35,746 nucleotides of DNA from Sandaracinaceae bacterium (GTDB lineage: Bacteria > Myxococcota_A > Polyangia > Polyangiales > Sandaracinaceae). Positions 25,301-33,682 of this stretch are shown one piece after another. The stretch spans positions 1-35,746 of the forward strand of contig JAIBCE010000041.1 of assembly GCA_019694315.1 (NCBI GenBank). The letters run 5' to 3'. Below the pieces are notes generated by a model that worked only from the letters and a program-made list of their open reading frames with translations, was not told the DNA's origin and made no database searches. Position 1 is the stretch's first letter. Every line of letters begins with the position of its first letter. Both the position numbers and the translations under genes were made by a program.

Positions 25301-26502
25301 CTGCTCGCGGGATCGGTCGACGTGACCGTGTCCGCGGTCGGGCCGCTCGCGGCGGGGCTCGGTGCAGGGCTCGCGGCGGGGCTCGCGGTCGCCTCGCTCG
25401 AGGTCGAGCTCGTCGTGACGCCCGCGCTCGAGGAGCCGAGCACCTTGCTCTCACCCTCCCCGCGGCCCGACGACCAGCCGCTCGCGCGCGGGCTGCTCGC
25501 GGGAGGCGCCTCGGCCAGCGCGCCGAGCGACGGAATCGCGCGATCGCCCGTGGGCGCGCGCACCGGCAGGCGCGCGTACGGAGAGGTCAGGCGACCGTCG
25601 GCGACAGGCTCTGCCGGCGTGCCCTCGTGCCCGGCCGCGGGCGTCAGCGGTCGCGCGAACGCCCCCGACACGGCGAGATCGGAGAGCGACGCACCGTTGG
25701 CGATGGCCAGCGCCGTCGCGCTCGCGTCGGGGCTCGAGGCGTCGTCGCGCGCGATCGTGACCTCGACCGCGGGGGCCGCGGCCTTGCTCGCGTCCTCGAG
25801 CATCGCGGCCTCGATCTGCGCGCGGGGCACGCCCATCGGATCGGTCGTGCGTCCCTCACCCGGAGGCGGGAGCGACGACGGCCGCGGTGGAGGCGGCGGG
25901 GGCGGCGGCTCGGGCTCGTCGGGCTCGTCGAGCCACGCGCTCGCCGACGCCTTCTTGGCGAGGAGCCCACGCTGCATGCCCGTGAGCTTGCCGTGCTCGG
26001 GCGGGGCCACGTACGGGATCGGGCCCGCGTCACGGTGCCGGAGCTGATCGATGAGGCGCTTCTGCCGGCTGGGCGCCTCGACGCCGTAGTGGTGCAGAAG
26101 CGCGGCCGAGATGCGCACGTCGCAGACGATGCGCACGACGAGGTCGTAGCCGAGCAAGAAGCCGATCTGCGACTCGAGGTCTTGATCGAGCGGCGCGGCC
26201 ATCGCCACGAGGAGCGCGCGACCGTCGACCGCGAGGGGCACGAGGCGGTGCTTCTCGGCGACCTCGCGCGGCACGAGGCGGATCTGGTCGCGCGGCACGC
26301 GCATGATCTCGTCGCGCGTGGCGGGGAGCAGACCGTAGAGCGCGGCCTGGTACGCGGCGAGCGTGTTCTCGGCGATGGCGTCGGCCTCGAGCAGCACCGT
26401 GGCGATGTCGCCGCCGGAGACCACCTGCCGCGAAAGCGCTTCCTCGATCTTGCGGACGGGAACCGCGTGATCCCGTGCGAGGAGCGAGGTGAGGGCCGAC
26501 AT
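22348..26502 (-). CDS. Giant T2SSE_N / GAF-like / HEAT-repeat protein
   Basis: 1,384 residues from the ATG at 26502. An ATG at 26586 would add a 28-residue basic leader that does not look coding. Residues 1-142 match the T2SSE_N (MshEN) domain of PilB/GspE ATPases: VRKIEEALSRQVVSGGDIAT, ENTLAAYQAALYGLLPA, KHRLVPLAVDGRALLVAMA, and the end ALLHHYG. No ATPase follows. Then come about 400 residues of Ala/Ser/Pro low complexity, a GAF-like domain (about 555-715, DRDAIVAVFFAFARQFFDYA, YPVVIRGRSVLVLYGDRSG), another acidic/Pro-rich linker, and HEAT-type alpha repeats (about 1120-1384, LLVDLLEDEEADVRRAAHGA). The domains suggest a cytoplasmic scaffold that senses a ligand, possibly c-di-GMP through MshEN, and docks proteins. 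Gliding, pilus or secretion control is inference. Confidence 0.85.
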   Translation of the reverse strand: MSALTSLLARDHAVPVRKIEEALSRQVVSGGDIATVLLEADAIAENTLAAYQAALYGLLPATRDEIMRVPRDQIRLVPREVAEKHRLVPLAVDGRALLVAMAAPLDQDLESQIGFLLGYDLVVRIVCDVRISAALLHHYGVEAPSRQKRLIDQLRHRDAGPIPYVAPPEHGKLTGMQRGLLAKKASASAWLDEPDEPEPPPPPPPPRPSSLPPPGEGRTTDPMGVPRAQIEAAMLEDASKAAAPAVEVTIARDDASSPDASATALAIANGASLSDLAVSGAFARPLTPAAGHEGTPAEPVADGRLTSPYARLPVRAPTGDRAIPSLGALAEAPPASSPRASGWSSGRGEGESKVLGSSSAGVTTSSTSSEATASPAASPAPSPAASGPTADTVTSTDPASSEASKAGEAGEAEASSDASSDASSDASTSAPPPSAPPSIEAVVAAAATELAPVLTTSASAPAVEPLSRSAPAPTLSSSRPPARPIVEPVADGAPSEHPPAIVSDRPAQLAPAPLAAPAPIATPAPFAALARETSAIAAASAEAKPAHTGPRLRGPLTAAQASRLLEDASDRDAIVAVFFAFARQFFDYAALFALLDDRAEGREAFGEGTSAARIRAISLTIAGEEASLLASARKSGAPQLAPLSSVADIDLATVLERPRGIFALAYPVVIRGRSVLVLYGDRSGDRFELSELPELVGFVRRVADALEKLILRRKREGTRGRFEKPSSDARDDLKATVSAVRKSSPPTARTSSTGRTRREDMWSTPKLGAVAPPVESASGRSLADAIANARLPGSSPAIEPPSMVSVPPGTDDLASRALELDEAPERITLVDPVPAAEEPPPPEEVFRATTQLDRSEAVEPRDSNRAPRVARKQQTTRDVLGIPRAAPPPPVVPDIFEPPVEGDPTNEVMLGSTEALMGEHLALPGVAGDDTIEGPRTIPVPPPNPGDDSPELVVGAVVDDSSDPELVVAGGSSDEDEDDADEGDGTDEAPIELRRRTGPSYILRDAGVDVVERPGSRSQPPPARRSHAPVSAEEIGPTPGRRHDPRREDDSAPRVDVVLKPQRGIGAMAKSAVIESREIDGAKPTHDREVPSVIIDMGESTHALVEDLMHADPEGDTPSIDALLKIGEVALPALAQAFPGPLWFDRRRPHRKLPKGRDVSAVSRALVAFRDRAAPYVGALAGAGSADRRYYAVMVASEIPSGVLVDPLVQRVFDEDAGVRALVLEVLPKFRGFVEIQDQILFLRRTARVRGKDMSRRLHAMAALAALRDTGALRLLVDLLEDEEADVRRAAHGALVGITCEDLGESARRWVAWADKNEGRNRIEWLMDSLLHADEALRAQAGDELKSITQQYFGYHPGASRKEREVVQTKYRNWWEREGKSLFK

Positions 26503-26726
26503 CGTGGGGTGTTTCCGTGTGTATCGCGGACCGCGCGCCGCGGAGAAAGGAGGCGCCGCACGATCCCGGCGCGAGACGGTCGACATGGTCGCCGTCCCGA
26601 TGCGCGCGTGTCAACGCAATCGCAGTCGCGTGCCGTCGCCGTGGCGCGACCACTCGTCGACGTGCCCCCACGCGCAGCGCGCGCCGCGGACGCTCCGCGC
26701 GGCGTCGGCGAGCCTCCTCGACCGGG
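26503..26726. other. Intergenic region between rsmE and the HEAT-protein gene, with a possible small ORF
   Basis: A 224-bp gap on the minus strand. It should hold the promoter of the HEAT protein gene. No tRNA-like or hairpin structure stands out. On the minus strand a 45-residue frame (26748 to 26611, GTG start overlapping the end of rsmE) ends in WGHVDEWSRHGDGTRLRLR. It has an unusually protein-like composition, but I do not treat it as a gene. Confidence 0.35.
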
Positions 26727-27455
26727 TCAGCGCGAGACGCGTGAGCACGCCATCGCCGCGAGGGCCGTCGCCACCACGGCCGCGGTCTCGACCCGCAGCA
26801 CGGGCAGGGGCGCGCGCGCGCGTGCACCGCCTCGCGCCTCGAGCACCCCGAGCTCCTCGTCGTCGAGCCCGCCCTCGGGGCCGATCACGATCACGCGCGC
26901 GAGCGCACCCGCGCCCAGCACCTCGGCGAGATCCCTGCCCTCGCGCGCGTCGAGCGCCGCGACGCGCGCACCCTCCGGCAGCACCGCGATCGCCTGGGCG
27001 AGCGAGGTGTGGATGCTCAGCGTGGGGACGATGGCGCGCTCGCTCTGGCGCGACGCCTCGTCCAGGATCCGCCGCCATCGCTCGAGCTTCTTCGGCGCGC
27101 GCAGCTCGTCGAGGCGCACGACCGAGCGGGCCGCTCCGAAGAGACGCACCTCGCTGGCGCCCGCCTCGGTGGCGCCGCGCAGCAGCTCCTCGAGGGCCGA
27201 CGCCTTGGGCATGCCCACGATCAGCACCACGTGCCACGGCTCGCGCGCCTGCCGTCGCTCAAGGAGGCGACCGCTCAGCTCACCGGCTTCGTCCTCGAGC
27301 GACGCGAGCGCCTCGCCGCCACGTCCGTCGAAGAGCACGACCTCATCGCCCGCGCGCAGCCGGAGCACGCTCGCGTGGCGCGCCGCCGCGTCGGCGAGCG
27401 GCACGCGCTCGCCCACCTCGCCCAGCGCCTCGACACGAAAGCGACGCTCCGTCAT
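26727..27455 (-). CDS. rsmE: 16S rRNA m3U1498 methyltransferase RsmE
   Basis: 242 residues, the usual RsmE length. It is a SPOUT-class enzyme that methylates N3 of U1498 of 16S rRNA using S-adenosylmethionine, forming the trefoil-knot dimer. Seen: N-terminal PUA-like barrel (RRFRVEALGEVGERVPLADA, HASVLRLRAGDEVVLFDGRG), LIVGMPKASALEELLRGATE, SERAIVPTLS, and the SAM-binding knot VIVIGPEGGLDDEELGVLEA with LPVLRVETAAVVATALAAMA. The ATG overlaps the prmA stop (ATGA at 27452-27455), a pairing of prmA with rsmE that is common in bacteria. Confidence 0.95.
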   Translation of the reverse strand: MTERRFRVEALGEVGERVPLADAAARHASVLRLRAGDEVVLFDGRGGEALASLEDEAGELSGRLLERRQAREPWHVVLIVGMPKASALEELLRGATEAGASEVRLFGAARSVVRLDELRAPKKLERWRRILDEASRQSERAIVPTLSIHTSLAQAIAVLPEGARVAALDAREGRDLAEVLGAGALARVIVIGPEGGLDDEELGVLEARGGARARAPLPVLRVETAAVVATALAAMACSRVSR

Positions 27456-28687
27456 CGGCCGCGCGGGGTCTTCTTCGGAGCAGCCTTCGTCGCGAGAGCC
27501 TTCGTCGGAGCAGCCTTCGTCGAGGGAGCCTTCTTCGGAGCAGCCTTCTTCGCGGGAGCCTTCTTCGCGGGAGCCTTCTTCGCGGGAGCCTTCTTCGCGG
27601 GAGCCTTCGTCGCGGGAGCCTTCTTCGCAGGAGCCTTCTTCGCGGGAGCCTTCGTCGCGAGAGCCTTCGTCGGAGCAGCCTTCGTCGAGGGATTCGGAGC
27701 TGCCTTCGTCGCGGGCTTCGAAGCCTTCGCCGCACCGTCCGAAGCCTTCGCGGACGCTCGGGAAGCCTTCGCGGACGCTCGGGAAGCCTTCGCGGACACT
27801 CGGGGAGCCTTCGCAGGGCCTGCCGAGGCCTCGGCCGGCGGACGACGCCAGAGCATCGCGATCCAGTCCTTGTCGCGAGTCGTCTTCTCGTGCGCCAGGC
27901 CGAGCGAGCCGTAGGCGTCCTTCAGCTCCTCCTCCTCGTGGGCGAGCAGCCCCGAGAGCACGAGCGTGCCCCCCGGCGCCACACGCGCCGCGATCGCCGA
28001 CGCGAGCGGCACGAGCACGCGGCTCTCGATGTTCGCGAGCACGATCGGGAAGGTCCCGCGCACCTCTCCGACGGGACGCTTGGCCACGCGCATGCGCGCC
28101 GCGACGCCGTTGGCCGCCGCGTTCTCGCGCGACGCCTGCATCGACTCGTCGTCGATGTCGACGCCCTCGGCGCGGGCAGCGCCGAAGAGGAGCGCGCCCA
28201 CCGCGAGGATGCCGCTGCCGCACCCCACGTCGAGCACGTGCTCACCGCCGCGCACGATCTCCTCGAGCTCCGCGAGCACGAGCCGCGTCGTCTCGTGCGT
28301 GCCGGTCCCGAACGCCTGTCCGGGATCGATGGTCAGCACGACGTCGCCCTCGCGCGCGTCGACGGGCTCCCACGACGGGCGCACGAGCAGCCGCTTGCCC
28401 ACGCGCGTCGGCTTGAAGAACTCACGCCAGCGATGCTTCCAGTCGTCGCCCACGATGTGCACGACGCGCGCCGGGTGGGGCGAGGCCTCCGCCACGATGC
28501 GCGCCCGATCCTCGTCGTCGAAGTGCGCGACCAGGGTCACCGTGCCCTCGGCGCCCGCCTTGTCGAGCGTGGTCGCGTCGCGCTCCTCCACGCCCGAGGC
28601 ACCGAGCGCGAAGAGCATCTGCGCCACCTCCGCGCTCTGCTCGTGAGGAACCTCGACGTGGACGGTGGGGTAGCGCGGCTCGGTCAT
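27452..28687 (-). CDS. prmA: Ribosomal protein L11 methyltransferase PrmA with histone-like C-terminal tail
   Basis: 411 residues, against about 290-300 for typical PrmA. Residues 1 to about 281 are a normal PrmA that trimethylates ribosomal protein L11: YPTVHVEVPHEQSAEVAQML, DDWKHRWREFFKPTRVG, LTIDPGQAFGTGTHETTRLV (substrate and SAM site), VLDVGCGSGILAVGALLFGA, FPIVLANIESRVLVPLA and GGTLVLSGLL. The last 130 residues are Lys/Ala/Pro/Ser-rich, first SAKASRA units, then APAKK units, resembling histone H1 or the AlgP/Hc1 type of tail. Such a tail is expected to bind nucleic acid, perhaps rRNA or DNA; this is inference. The ATG at 28687 follows the small lipoprotein by 34 bp. Confidence 0.95.
   Translation of the reverse strand: MTEPRYPTVHVEVPHEQSAEVAQMLFALGASGVEERDATTLDKAGAEGTVTLVAHFDDEDRARIVAEASPHPARVVHIVGDDWKHRWREFFKPTRVGKRLLVRPSWEPVDAREGDVVLTIDPGQAFGTGTHETTRLVLAELEEIVRGGEHVLDVGCGSGILAVGALLFGAARAEGVDIDDESMQASRENAAANGVAARMRVAKRPVGEVRGTFPIVLANIESRVLVPLASAIAARVAPGGTLVLSGLLAHEEEELKDAYGSLGLAHEKTTRDKDWIAMLWRRPPAEASAGPAKAPRVSAKASRASAKASRASAKASDGAAKASKPATKAAPNPSTKAAPTKALATKAPAKKAPAKKAPATKAPAKKAPAKKAPAKKAPAKKAAPKKAPSTKAAPTKALATKAAPKKTPRGR
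27465..27725 (-). repeat. 15-bp tandem repeats encoding APAKK/APTKA units in the PrmA tail
   Basis: ttcttcgcgggagcc-type units recur many times, most regularly between about 27535 and 27655, encoding APAKK. Flanking segments encode the related TKAAPTKALATKA, present twice. Boundaries are approximate. Confidence 0.88.
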
Positions 28688-28721
28688 GGGGCGGCTTCGT
28701 GCCCCGCGCGAGGGCGCCTCG

Positions 28722-28940
28722 TCAATGGGCTCCGTCGTCGGTGGGAGCACCGCCCGCAGGCGTCGTCGTCGCGCCCGGCGCGGTCGCTCCCTCGGGCGTG
28801 GCCTCGGCCACGGCCACGGCCGCCTCGTCTCCGCTCGTCCACGGCTCGGTGACCTCGGTCCGCCGCGGCCCACCGCCACAGCCCGCACCCACGCTCGCGA
28901 ACAGCGCGACGAGCACCACCACACGGGTCCATCGAGTCAT
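28722..28940 (-). CDS. Small lipoprotein, 72 residues
   Basis: MTRWTRVVVLVALFASVGAGC is a short signal peptide with a lipobox-like GAGC (Cys21). The mature part is about 50 residues of Gly/Thr/Ala/Pro-rich, probably disordered sequence ending DDGAH. No domain is recognisable. Its ATG overlaps the stop of the upstream macroglobulin-like gene (ATGA at 28937-28940). A GGAGG at 28948-28952, 7 nt before the ATG and inside that upstream gene, supports translation. It may be a tethering partner of the macroglobulin-like proteins, but that is inference from position only. Confidence 0.78.
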   Translation of the reverse strand: MTRWTRVVVLVALFASVGAGCGGGPRRTEVTEPWTSGDEAAVAVAEATPEGATAPGATTTPAGGAPTDDGAH

Positions 28941-31900
28941 CGCGTCGCCTCCTCGCTCCCTCGCCGCGGGGCGAGCTCGATCCTCCGACCTGGACGCGTC
29001 GTGAGCCGAGCGGGCGAGGCCGCGTCGTACGCGACGATCGAGAGCCCGCGGGCCTCGCCCGCACCGAGCCAGCTCACCACGAGGGGCACGTGCACCGTGG
29101 TCGCCGCGCGCAGCGGCGCGAGCACGATGCGCACGACCCCGCCGCGGTCCGGGCTCGACACGCTCGCCACGGCCGACGAGCGCGAGAGCGCGCCCCGCGC
29201 CACCTCGTCGAGCGACGCGAGCGACGGCAGCTCCACCTCGATCACCGGGCTCGCCACGTCGGTCGGGCCGCTCGTGACGACGAGCTCGAGCGCCGAGCGC
29301 GCCCCTGCCTCGCCCAGCCGATCCTCGTCGCCGAGCACGCCCTCGATGCGCACGTCGAGCTCCGACTCCGTACGCTCCTCGAGCTCCCGCAGCTCGCGCG
29401 CCTCGAGCGCCACCACCACCGGGCTCGTGCCCCGCACGCGCACGGCGGGAGCGCCAGCCTCGAGGGCCAGCGGCACCGCCTCCGCGTCGAGCGTGAGCGT
29501 GTGCGTGCGGCCCGCATGCTCCAGCGCCGCATGCTCCAGCGCGGCCTCGCTCGGCACCTCGGCGCCGCCGCCGAACGCACCGAACACCGACGCCGCGAGC
29601 ACCCAGAACGGGCCCTCGTCGCCCGTGCGGCGCAGGAGATGGAGCTCGCGGCTCGCGGCGAGCGCGAGCTCGTCGGCGACGAGATCATCGCCCACCTGCC
29701 GCGCGGCGAGCGCGAGCGCGAGCGTGCCGATCCAGCCATCGCCCACGCGCGCCGGATCTCCCCGGAGCGCACGCCCACCGTAGCCGTCGTCGACGAGCGC
29801 CTCGAGCGCCGAGCGGTAGAGCGCTCGGCCGGGCCCATCCTCCGCGTCGGCGAGCAAGAGGCCCGCGGCCACGCGCGCCATCACCGACGGGCTCGATCGC
29901 TCGGTCGCGAGCGCGCGCCAGCCATCGCTCCGCAGCGTGGTCCAGAGCGCAGCCACGGGATCGGTCGACGGCGTCGCGCCCACCGACGCCACGCCCGAGA
30001 GCGCCACCATCATCGCCGCGCGCTCGCGCAGATCCGAGGGCGTCGCGCTCGAGAAACGCGTGCGCAGCGCGTTCACCTGCACCTGGTGATCCGTCGTGCT
30101 CGAGAGCGCCACGAGCGCACAGGCATCGGCGAGAGCGTCTGTGCCCGTCGCACGCTCGGCGCGCGCGGCGAGATCGGCATCGAGCCGTCCCTCGAGCGTC
30201 CTCGCCCACGCGAGCACGGCGGCGCGCGCGTCGGAGGCGCCCGCGTCGGCGCGCGTGAGGTCGGAGAAGAAGGGGAGCTCGTCGAGCCCACGCGGCGCAG
30301 CGGCCACGGCCGTGGTCGAGAGGCGTCGGCCGCGAGGAGCGTCGCTGCTCGGGAGCACGAGCTCCTGGCCCGGCGCGAGGAGCGCGCTCGCGTGCGTCAC
30401 CACCAGCGAGCCGCCGGGGATCACGCGCACGTGTCGGCGCACGACGAGGGGCTCGGCGCTGTCGTCCGATCCGCCCGCGGTGATCACGATGTCGGCGCTG
30501 CCTCCGGCGCGCGCCTCGAGCACGAGGCTCGCCGTCGCAGTCGCCTCGCTGCCCCGCGTGTCTTCGAGCGACGCCGCGACTCCGTCTCCCTCCACCGACA
30601 CCGCGAGCGTCGGCGCGCGCTCCGAGCCCGGCTCGGTCGCCACGATCGGCACCGACACGCGATCGTCCACCCGCAGCAGCTCGGGCAGCTCGGCGTGAAC
30701 CACCACGCGCGCACCCGCCTCGAAGGGGCGCCAGGCGATCCGCGGGCGACCTTCGCGCGGCACCGCGATCGCAATGGCCACGTAGCTGCGCCGCTCGCTC
30801 GGGAGCGACCATCGATGCGCCCGCGTGGCCCCGAGCAGCGCCCCGGGCTGTGTGACGATGGGCCTGCCTCCGCCGAGAGGCGGCGGCTCACGGAGCGGCA
30901 TCGGGGCGCTGTCCCAGGTCTCGGCGAGACCCCCCACGCGCGTCGTCTCGTCGAACCAGTAGGCGCCGCCTTCCCCCGTGTCCTCCTCGAGGCGTGCCAC
31001 CCACGCGCGCCCGAGCGCCACGCCCGAGACCCGCGCCACGAGCGCGTCCTCGCCGACCGCGTCGGCATAGAGGCTCCCCGACGGCAGCACGCGCGCGAAG
31101 GGGTCGAAGAGATCGTCGGCGTTTCCGTCGCGGCCATCCGGTCCGAGGCTCGCCACCTCCCAGCCCTCGATCGCAGGGAGGAAGCTCCGATGCGTCGTGG
31201 GGCGGAACACGAACGCCCGACCCCAGGCATCGAAGAGATCGTCCGTGGAGAGCGTCGTGCCGTCCTCGAGCCCCACGCCGACGAGGCTCGCGATCCACGT
31301 GCGCGGATCACCGCGTCGTGCCCACGGCAGATCGAGGTTGCGCTCGTGCGTGACGTTCCGGATCGCGCGCACCACGCGGAACAGACGTCGGCGCGTGATG
31401 CGACGCGCGACATGATCGAAGGTGAACGACGGATCGAGCGTGACGAGCGCGTCGATGTCGAGCGGCTCTCCGTCGAGCGAGGCGCTGCCCTCGTCGTCGA
31501 TCGATCCCTCGCTCACCGCGGCCGCGAGCATCTCGCGGTTCCATGTCCAGCCCCGTGGCCCGGAGGATGCGACCTCACCGATGCGATCGGGGATGCGGCG
31601 CTCCACGAGCTCCTCGACAGCGAGGAACAGGCGGCCCAGGCGACCTCGCACGAAGCGCGCGCGTGTGCGCCAGGGGTCGCGGAGGAGACCTTGTGTGATG
31701 GGCTCCTCGGGCATCGCCTGCGGCACGATCTCGCTTCCGCGCAGGATGCCGCTCGCACCGAGATCCGAAGGGACACGGATCGCGAGCTCGGCCTCGAGCG
31801 CGAGCCCCGTGAGCGCGGCCGTCGTGCTCCGCAGCTCTGCGTCACCCGCGAGCGTCGCGACGAGATCCACCTCTCCGCTGGCGCCAGGCTCGGCCGCCTC

Positions 31901-33682
31901 GGCGAGCACGAGCACGCTGTCGGTGGGATCGGTGCCCTGTGCGCGAACCCCGCTCCGATCGGCCTCCACCGACACGCTCCCCGGAGGCGGCGTGAAGCTC
32001 ACCAGCGTGCTCGCGCCGCGCACGACCTGGCCGTCGGGCATGATCACACGCGCGCGCAGCCAGAGATCCCCCGCGGCCTCGTCGCCGAGCGTGAGCGACA
32101 CGGTGCTCGCCGTCGGTCCCGCGATCTCCTGCGCGATCGGCACCCAGCCTCGCGCGCTCCGGCGTAGGGCCGTCACGATCACCGGACGGTTCGTCGCACG
32201 GCTCGTGCGCGCCAGCGTGAGCGTGATGGACGAGCCGGGGGCGAGGCGTGGTGGGGCGCGGAGCGCGAGCGGTGCGTCGGGGTCGACCGGAACGCACACG
32301 GGCGTCACCTCGGCGCCCACGTGGATCTCGACGCTCGCGGCCGTCGTGCCGCCGCAGTCGTCCATCCGCGCGGCCAGCACGCGCGCCACGTCGAAGGCCA
32401 CGAAGCCGTCGGCGTCGGTGCGCGCACGTCCGATCGACGCACCGTCGACCGATCCGAGGATCTCGCTCGAGAGCTCCACGTCGCGGCCTCCGAGCGGCGC
32501 CCCATCGGGCCCGAGCACGCGCGCGAGGATGCGCGTCGGCGCGTCCGGTACCAGCACGCCGCCGTTCACCGCGAGGGTCACGAAGGCGGCGCGGCGCGCG
32601 ACGCGGACCGTGGCTGTGCTCTGCGCGGAGCCGACCATCGTCGAGCTCACGGAGACTGGCGTCATCACGTCGACGAGCGGGCCCGCCTCGCCCTCGCGGG
32701 GGAGCCTCCACGGGTGGTGCGCGACCCCGCGCGCGTCGGTGCGGATCGGCTCGAGGGGAGGTCCTTCGTCCGGCGGCGGATCACGATCGGGCCCGGTGAC
32801 GAGCGCGCCCTCGACGGGCATGCCATCGGCACCGCGCGCCTCGATCTGCACGTCGACGAGCGCCCCTGGCGCAGCCACCTGCGGCGTCACGGTCACGCGC
32901 AGCGAGAGCGGCTCTGCGGCGCGAGGCGTGGCGATCGGCAGCTGCGCCGTGGCACTGGCGAGCACGCGGTCCTCGTGCAGGCTCACGGCCGTCACGGTGA
33001 TCGCGCCGCCCGTTCGCGCCTGTACCCGCGTCGAGAAGAGCCCCGTCTCGTCCGTCGTCAGGCGCTCGGCCGCACCGAGCGCGCGACCGTCCTGCCGCAC
33101 CTCGAGCTGGACCGTGTGGCCCGGCACACCACGACCGGTGGCGCGATCGAGCAAGCGACCGATGAGGAGCGCCGAGCCCTCGGGCGGCACCGACGCGCGA
33201 TCGAACGCGAGGGCCACGTGCTGGCGGCCTCCGAGCTCGAGGTCCACGTCGAAGAGGCGTCGCACGCCCCGCGGGCAGGTCGCGTCGAGCACGAGGTGGG
33301 GGGTCGCGTCGAGCGACTCGTCCATCGGCATCACGAGGGCCGCGCGACCGCTCGCGTCGGTGCTGACGGTCGCGATCGGCTCGGCTCGCTCGTGCGAGGC
33401 CATCGCGCGGACCTGGCAGCCCGAGGCCGCGCGCAGCTCGCGGTGATGCAGCACCTCGAAGAGCGTGATCCACCAGCGCACGGGCGCCCCGGGGGTGGCC
33501 TCGAGCGAGCCCTCGATGCCCATCTCGAGCCCGGTGACCTCACCGCGCGGCACCTCGCGGTGCATCGCGACCTGCGCGCTCGCTGCCCCGGTCCAGGGCG
33601 CCACCAGAGCGGCGCCCACGCAAGCGAGCGAGACGACCCACACCGCGCGGCGCACGCGCGCGCTCCAACCTCGCGCGCTCAT
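28937..33682 (-). CDS. Very large macroglobulin-like (MG-domain) secreted protein with pseudopilin-like segment
   Basis: 1,581 residues. The signal peptide spans about 1-36 (hydrophobic AVWVVSLACVGAALVAPW, then ASAQ). Several Ig/MG-like domains follow (VPGHTVQLEVRQDG with TTDETGLFSTRV; DAPTRILARVLGPDGAPLGG with TDADGFVAFDV), as in the N-terminal part of bacterial alpha-2-macroglobulins. A central segment (about 800-880) has FDAWGRAFVFRP and LGPDGRDGNADDLFDP, closely resembling the C-terminal calcium-binding loop of type II secretion pseudopilin GspG. After further beta domains comes a helical region (about 1130-1380) like a thioester domain, but no CxEQ motif is visible. The gene overlaps its neighbours on both sides. 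It probably acts at the cell surface or in the periplasm as a partner of the upstream A2M-like protein. Confidence 0.75.
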   Translation of the reverse strand: MSARGWSARVRRAVWVVSLACVGAALVAPWTGAASAQVAMHREVPRGEVTGLEMGIEGSLEATPGAPVRWWITLFEVLHHRELRAASGCQVRAMASHERAEPIATVSTDASGRAALVMPMDESLDATPHLVLDATCPRGVRRLFDVDLELGGRQHVALAFDRASVPPEGSALLIGRLLDRATGRGVPGHTVQLEVRQDGRALGAAERLTTDETGLFSTRVQARTGGAITVTAVSLHEDRVLASATAQLPIATPRAAEPLSLRVTVTPQVAAPGALVDVQIEARGADGMPVEGALVTGPDRDPPPDEGPPLEPIRTDARGVAHHPWRLPREGEAGPLVDVMTPVSVSSTMVGSAQSTATVRVARRAAFVTLAVNGGVLVPDAPTRILARVLGPDGAPLGGRDVELSSEILGSVDGASIGRARTDADGFVAFDVARVLAARMDDCGGTTAASVEIHVGAEVTPVCVPVDPDAPLALRAPPRLAPGSSITLTLARTSRATNRPVIVTALRRSARGWVPIAQEIAGPTASTVSLTLGDEAAGDLWLRARVIMPDGQVVRGASTLVSFTPPPGSVSVEADRSGVRAQGTDPTDSVLVLAEAAEPGASGEVDLVATLAGDAELRSTTAALTGLALEAELAIRVPSDLGASGILRGSEIVPQAMPEEPITQGLLRDPWRTRARFVRGRLGRLFLAVEELVERRIPDRIGEVASSGPRGWTWNREMLAAAVSEGSIDDEGSASLDGEPLDIDALVTLDPSFTFDHVARRITRRRLFRVVRAIRNVTHERNLDLPWARRGDPRTWIASLVGVGLEDGTTLSTDDLFDAWGRAFVFRPTTHRSFLPAIEGWEVASLGPDGRDGNADDLFDPFARVLPSGSLYADAVGEDALVARVSGVALGRAWVARLEEDTGEGGAYWFDETTRVGGLAETWDSAPMPLREPPPLGGGRPIVTQPGALLGATRAHRWSLPSERRSYVAIAIAVPREGRPRIAWRPFEAGARVVVHAELPELLRVDDRVSVPIVATEPGSERAPTLAVSVEGDGVAASLEDTRGSEATATASLVLEARAGGSADIVITAGGSDDSAEPLVVRRHVRVIPGGSLVVTHASALLAPGQELVLPSSDAPRGRRLSTTAVAAAPRGLDELPFFSDLTRADAGASDARAAVLAWARTLEGRLDADLAARAERATGTDALADACALVALSSTTDHQVQVNALRTRFSSATPSDLRERAAMMVALSGVASVGATPSTDPVAALWTTLRSDGWRALATERSSPSVMARVAAGLLLADAEDGPGRALYRSALEALVDDGYGGRALRGDPARVGDGWIGTLALALAARQVGDDLVADELALAASRELHLLRRTGDEGPFWVLAASVFGAFGGGAEVPSEAALEHAALEHAGRTHTLTLDAEAVPLALEAGAPAVRVRGTSPVVVALEARELRELEERTESELDVRIEGVLGDEDRLGEAGARSALELVVTSGPTDVASPVIEVELPSLASLDEVARGALSRSSAVASVSSPDRGGVVRIVLAPLRAATTVHVPLVVSWLGAGEARGLSIVAYDAASPARLTTRPGRRIELAPRRGSEEATR

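Noticed and set aside
22435..28416. Plus-strand open frame of almost 2,000 codons
   Set aside because: It runs antisense to the HEAT, rsmE and prmA genes, is Arg/Ala/Glu-rich with no domain, and mirrors their codon bias. GC-rich DNA opens such shadow frames throughout the window.
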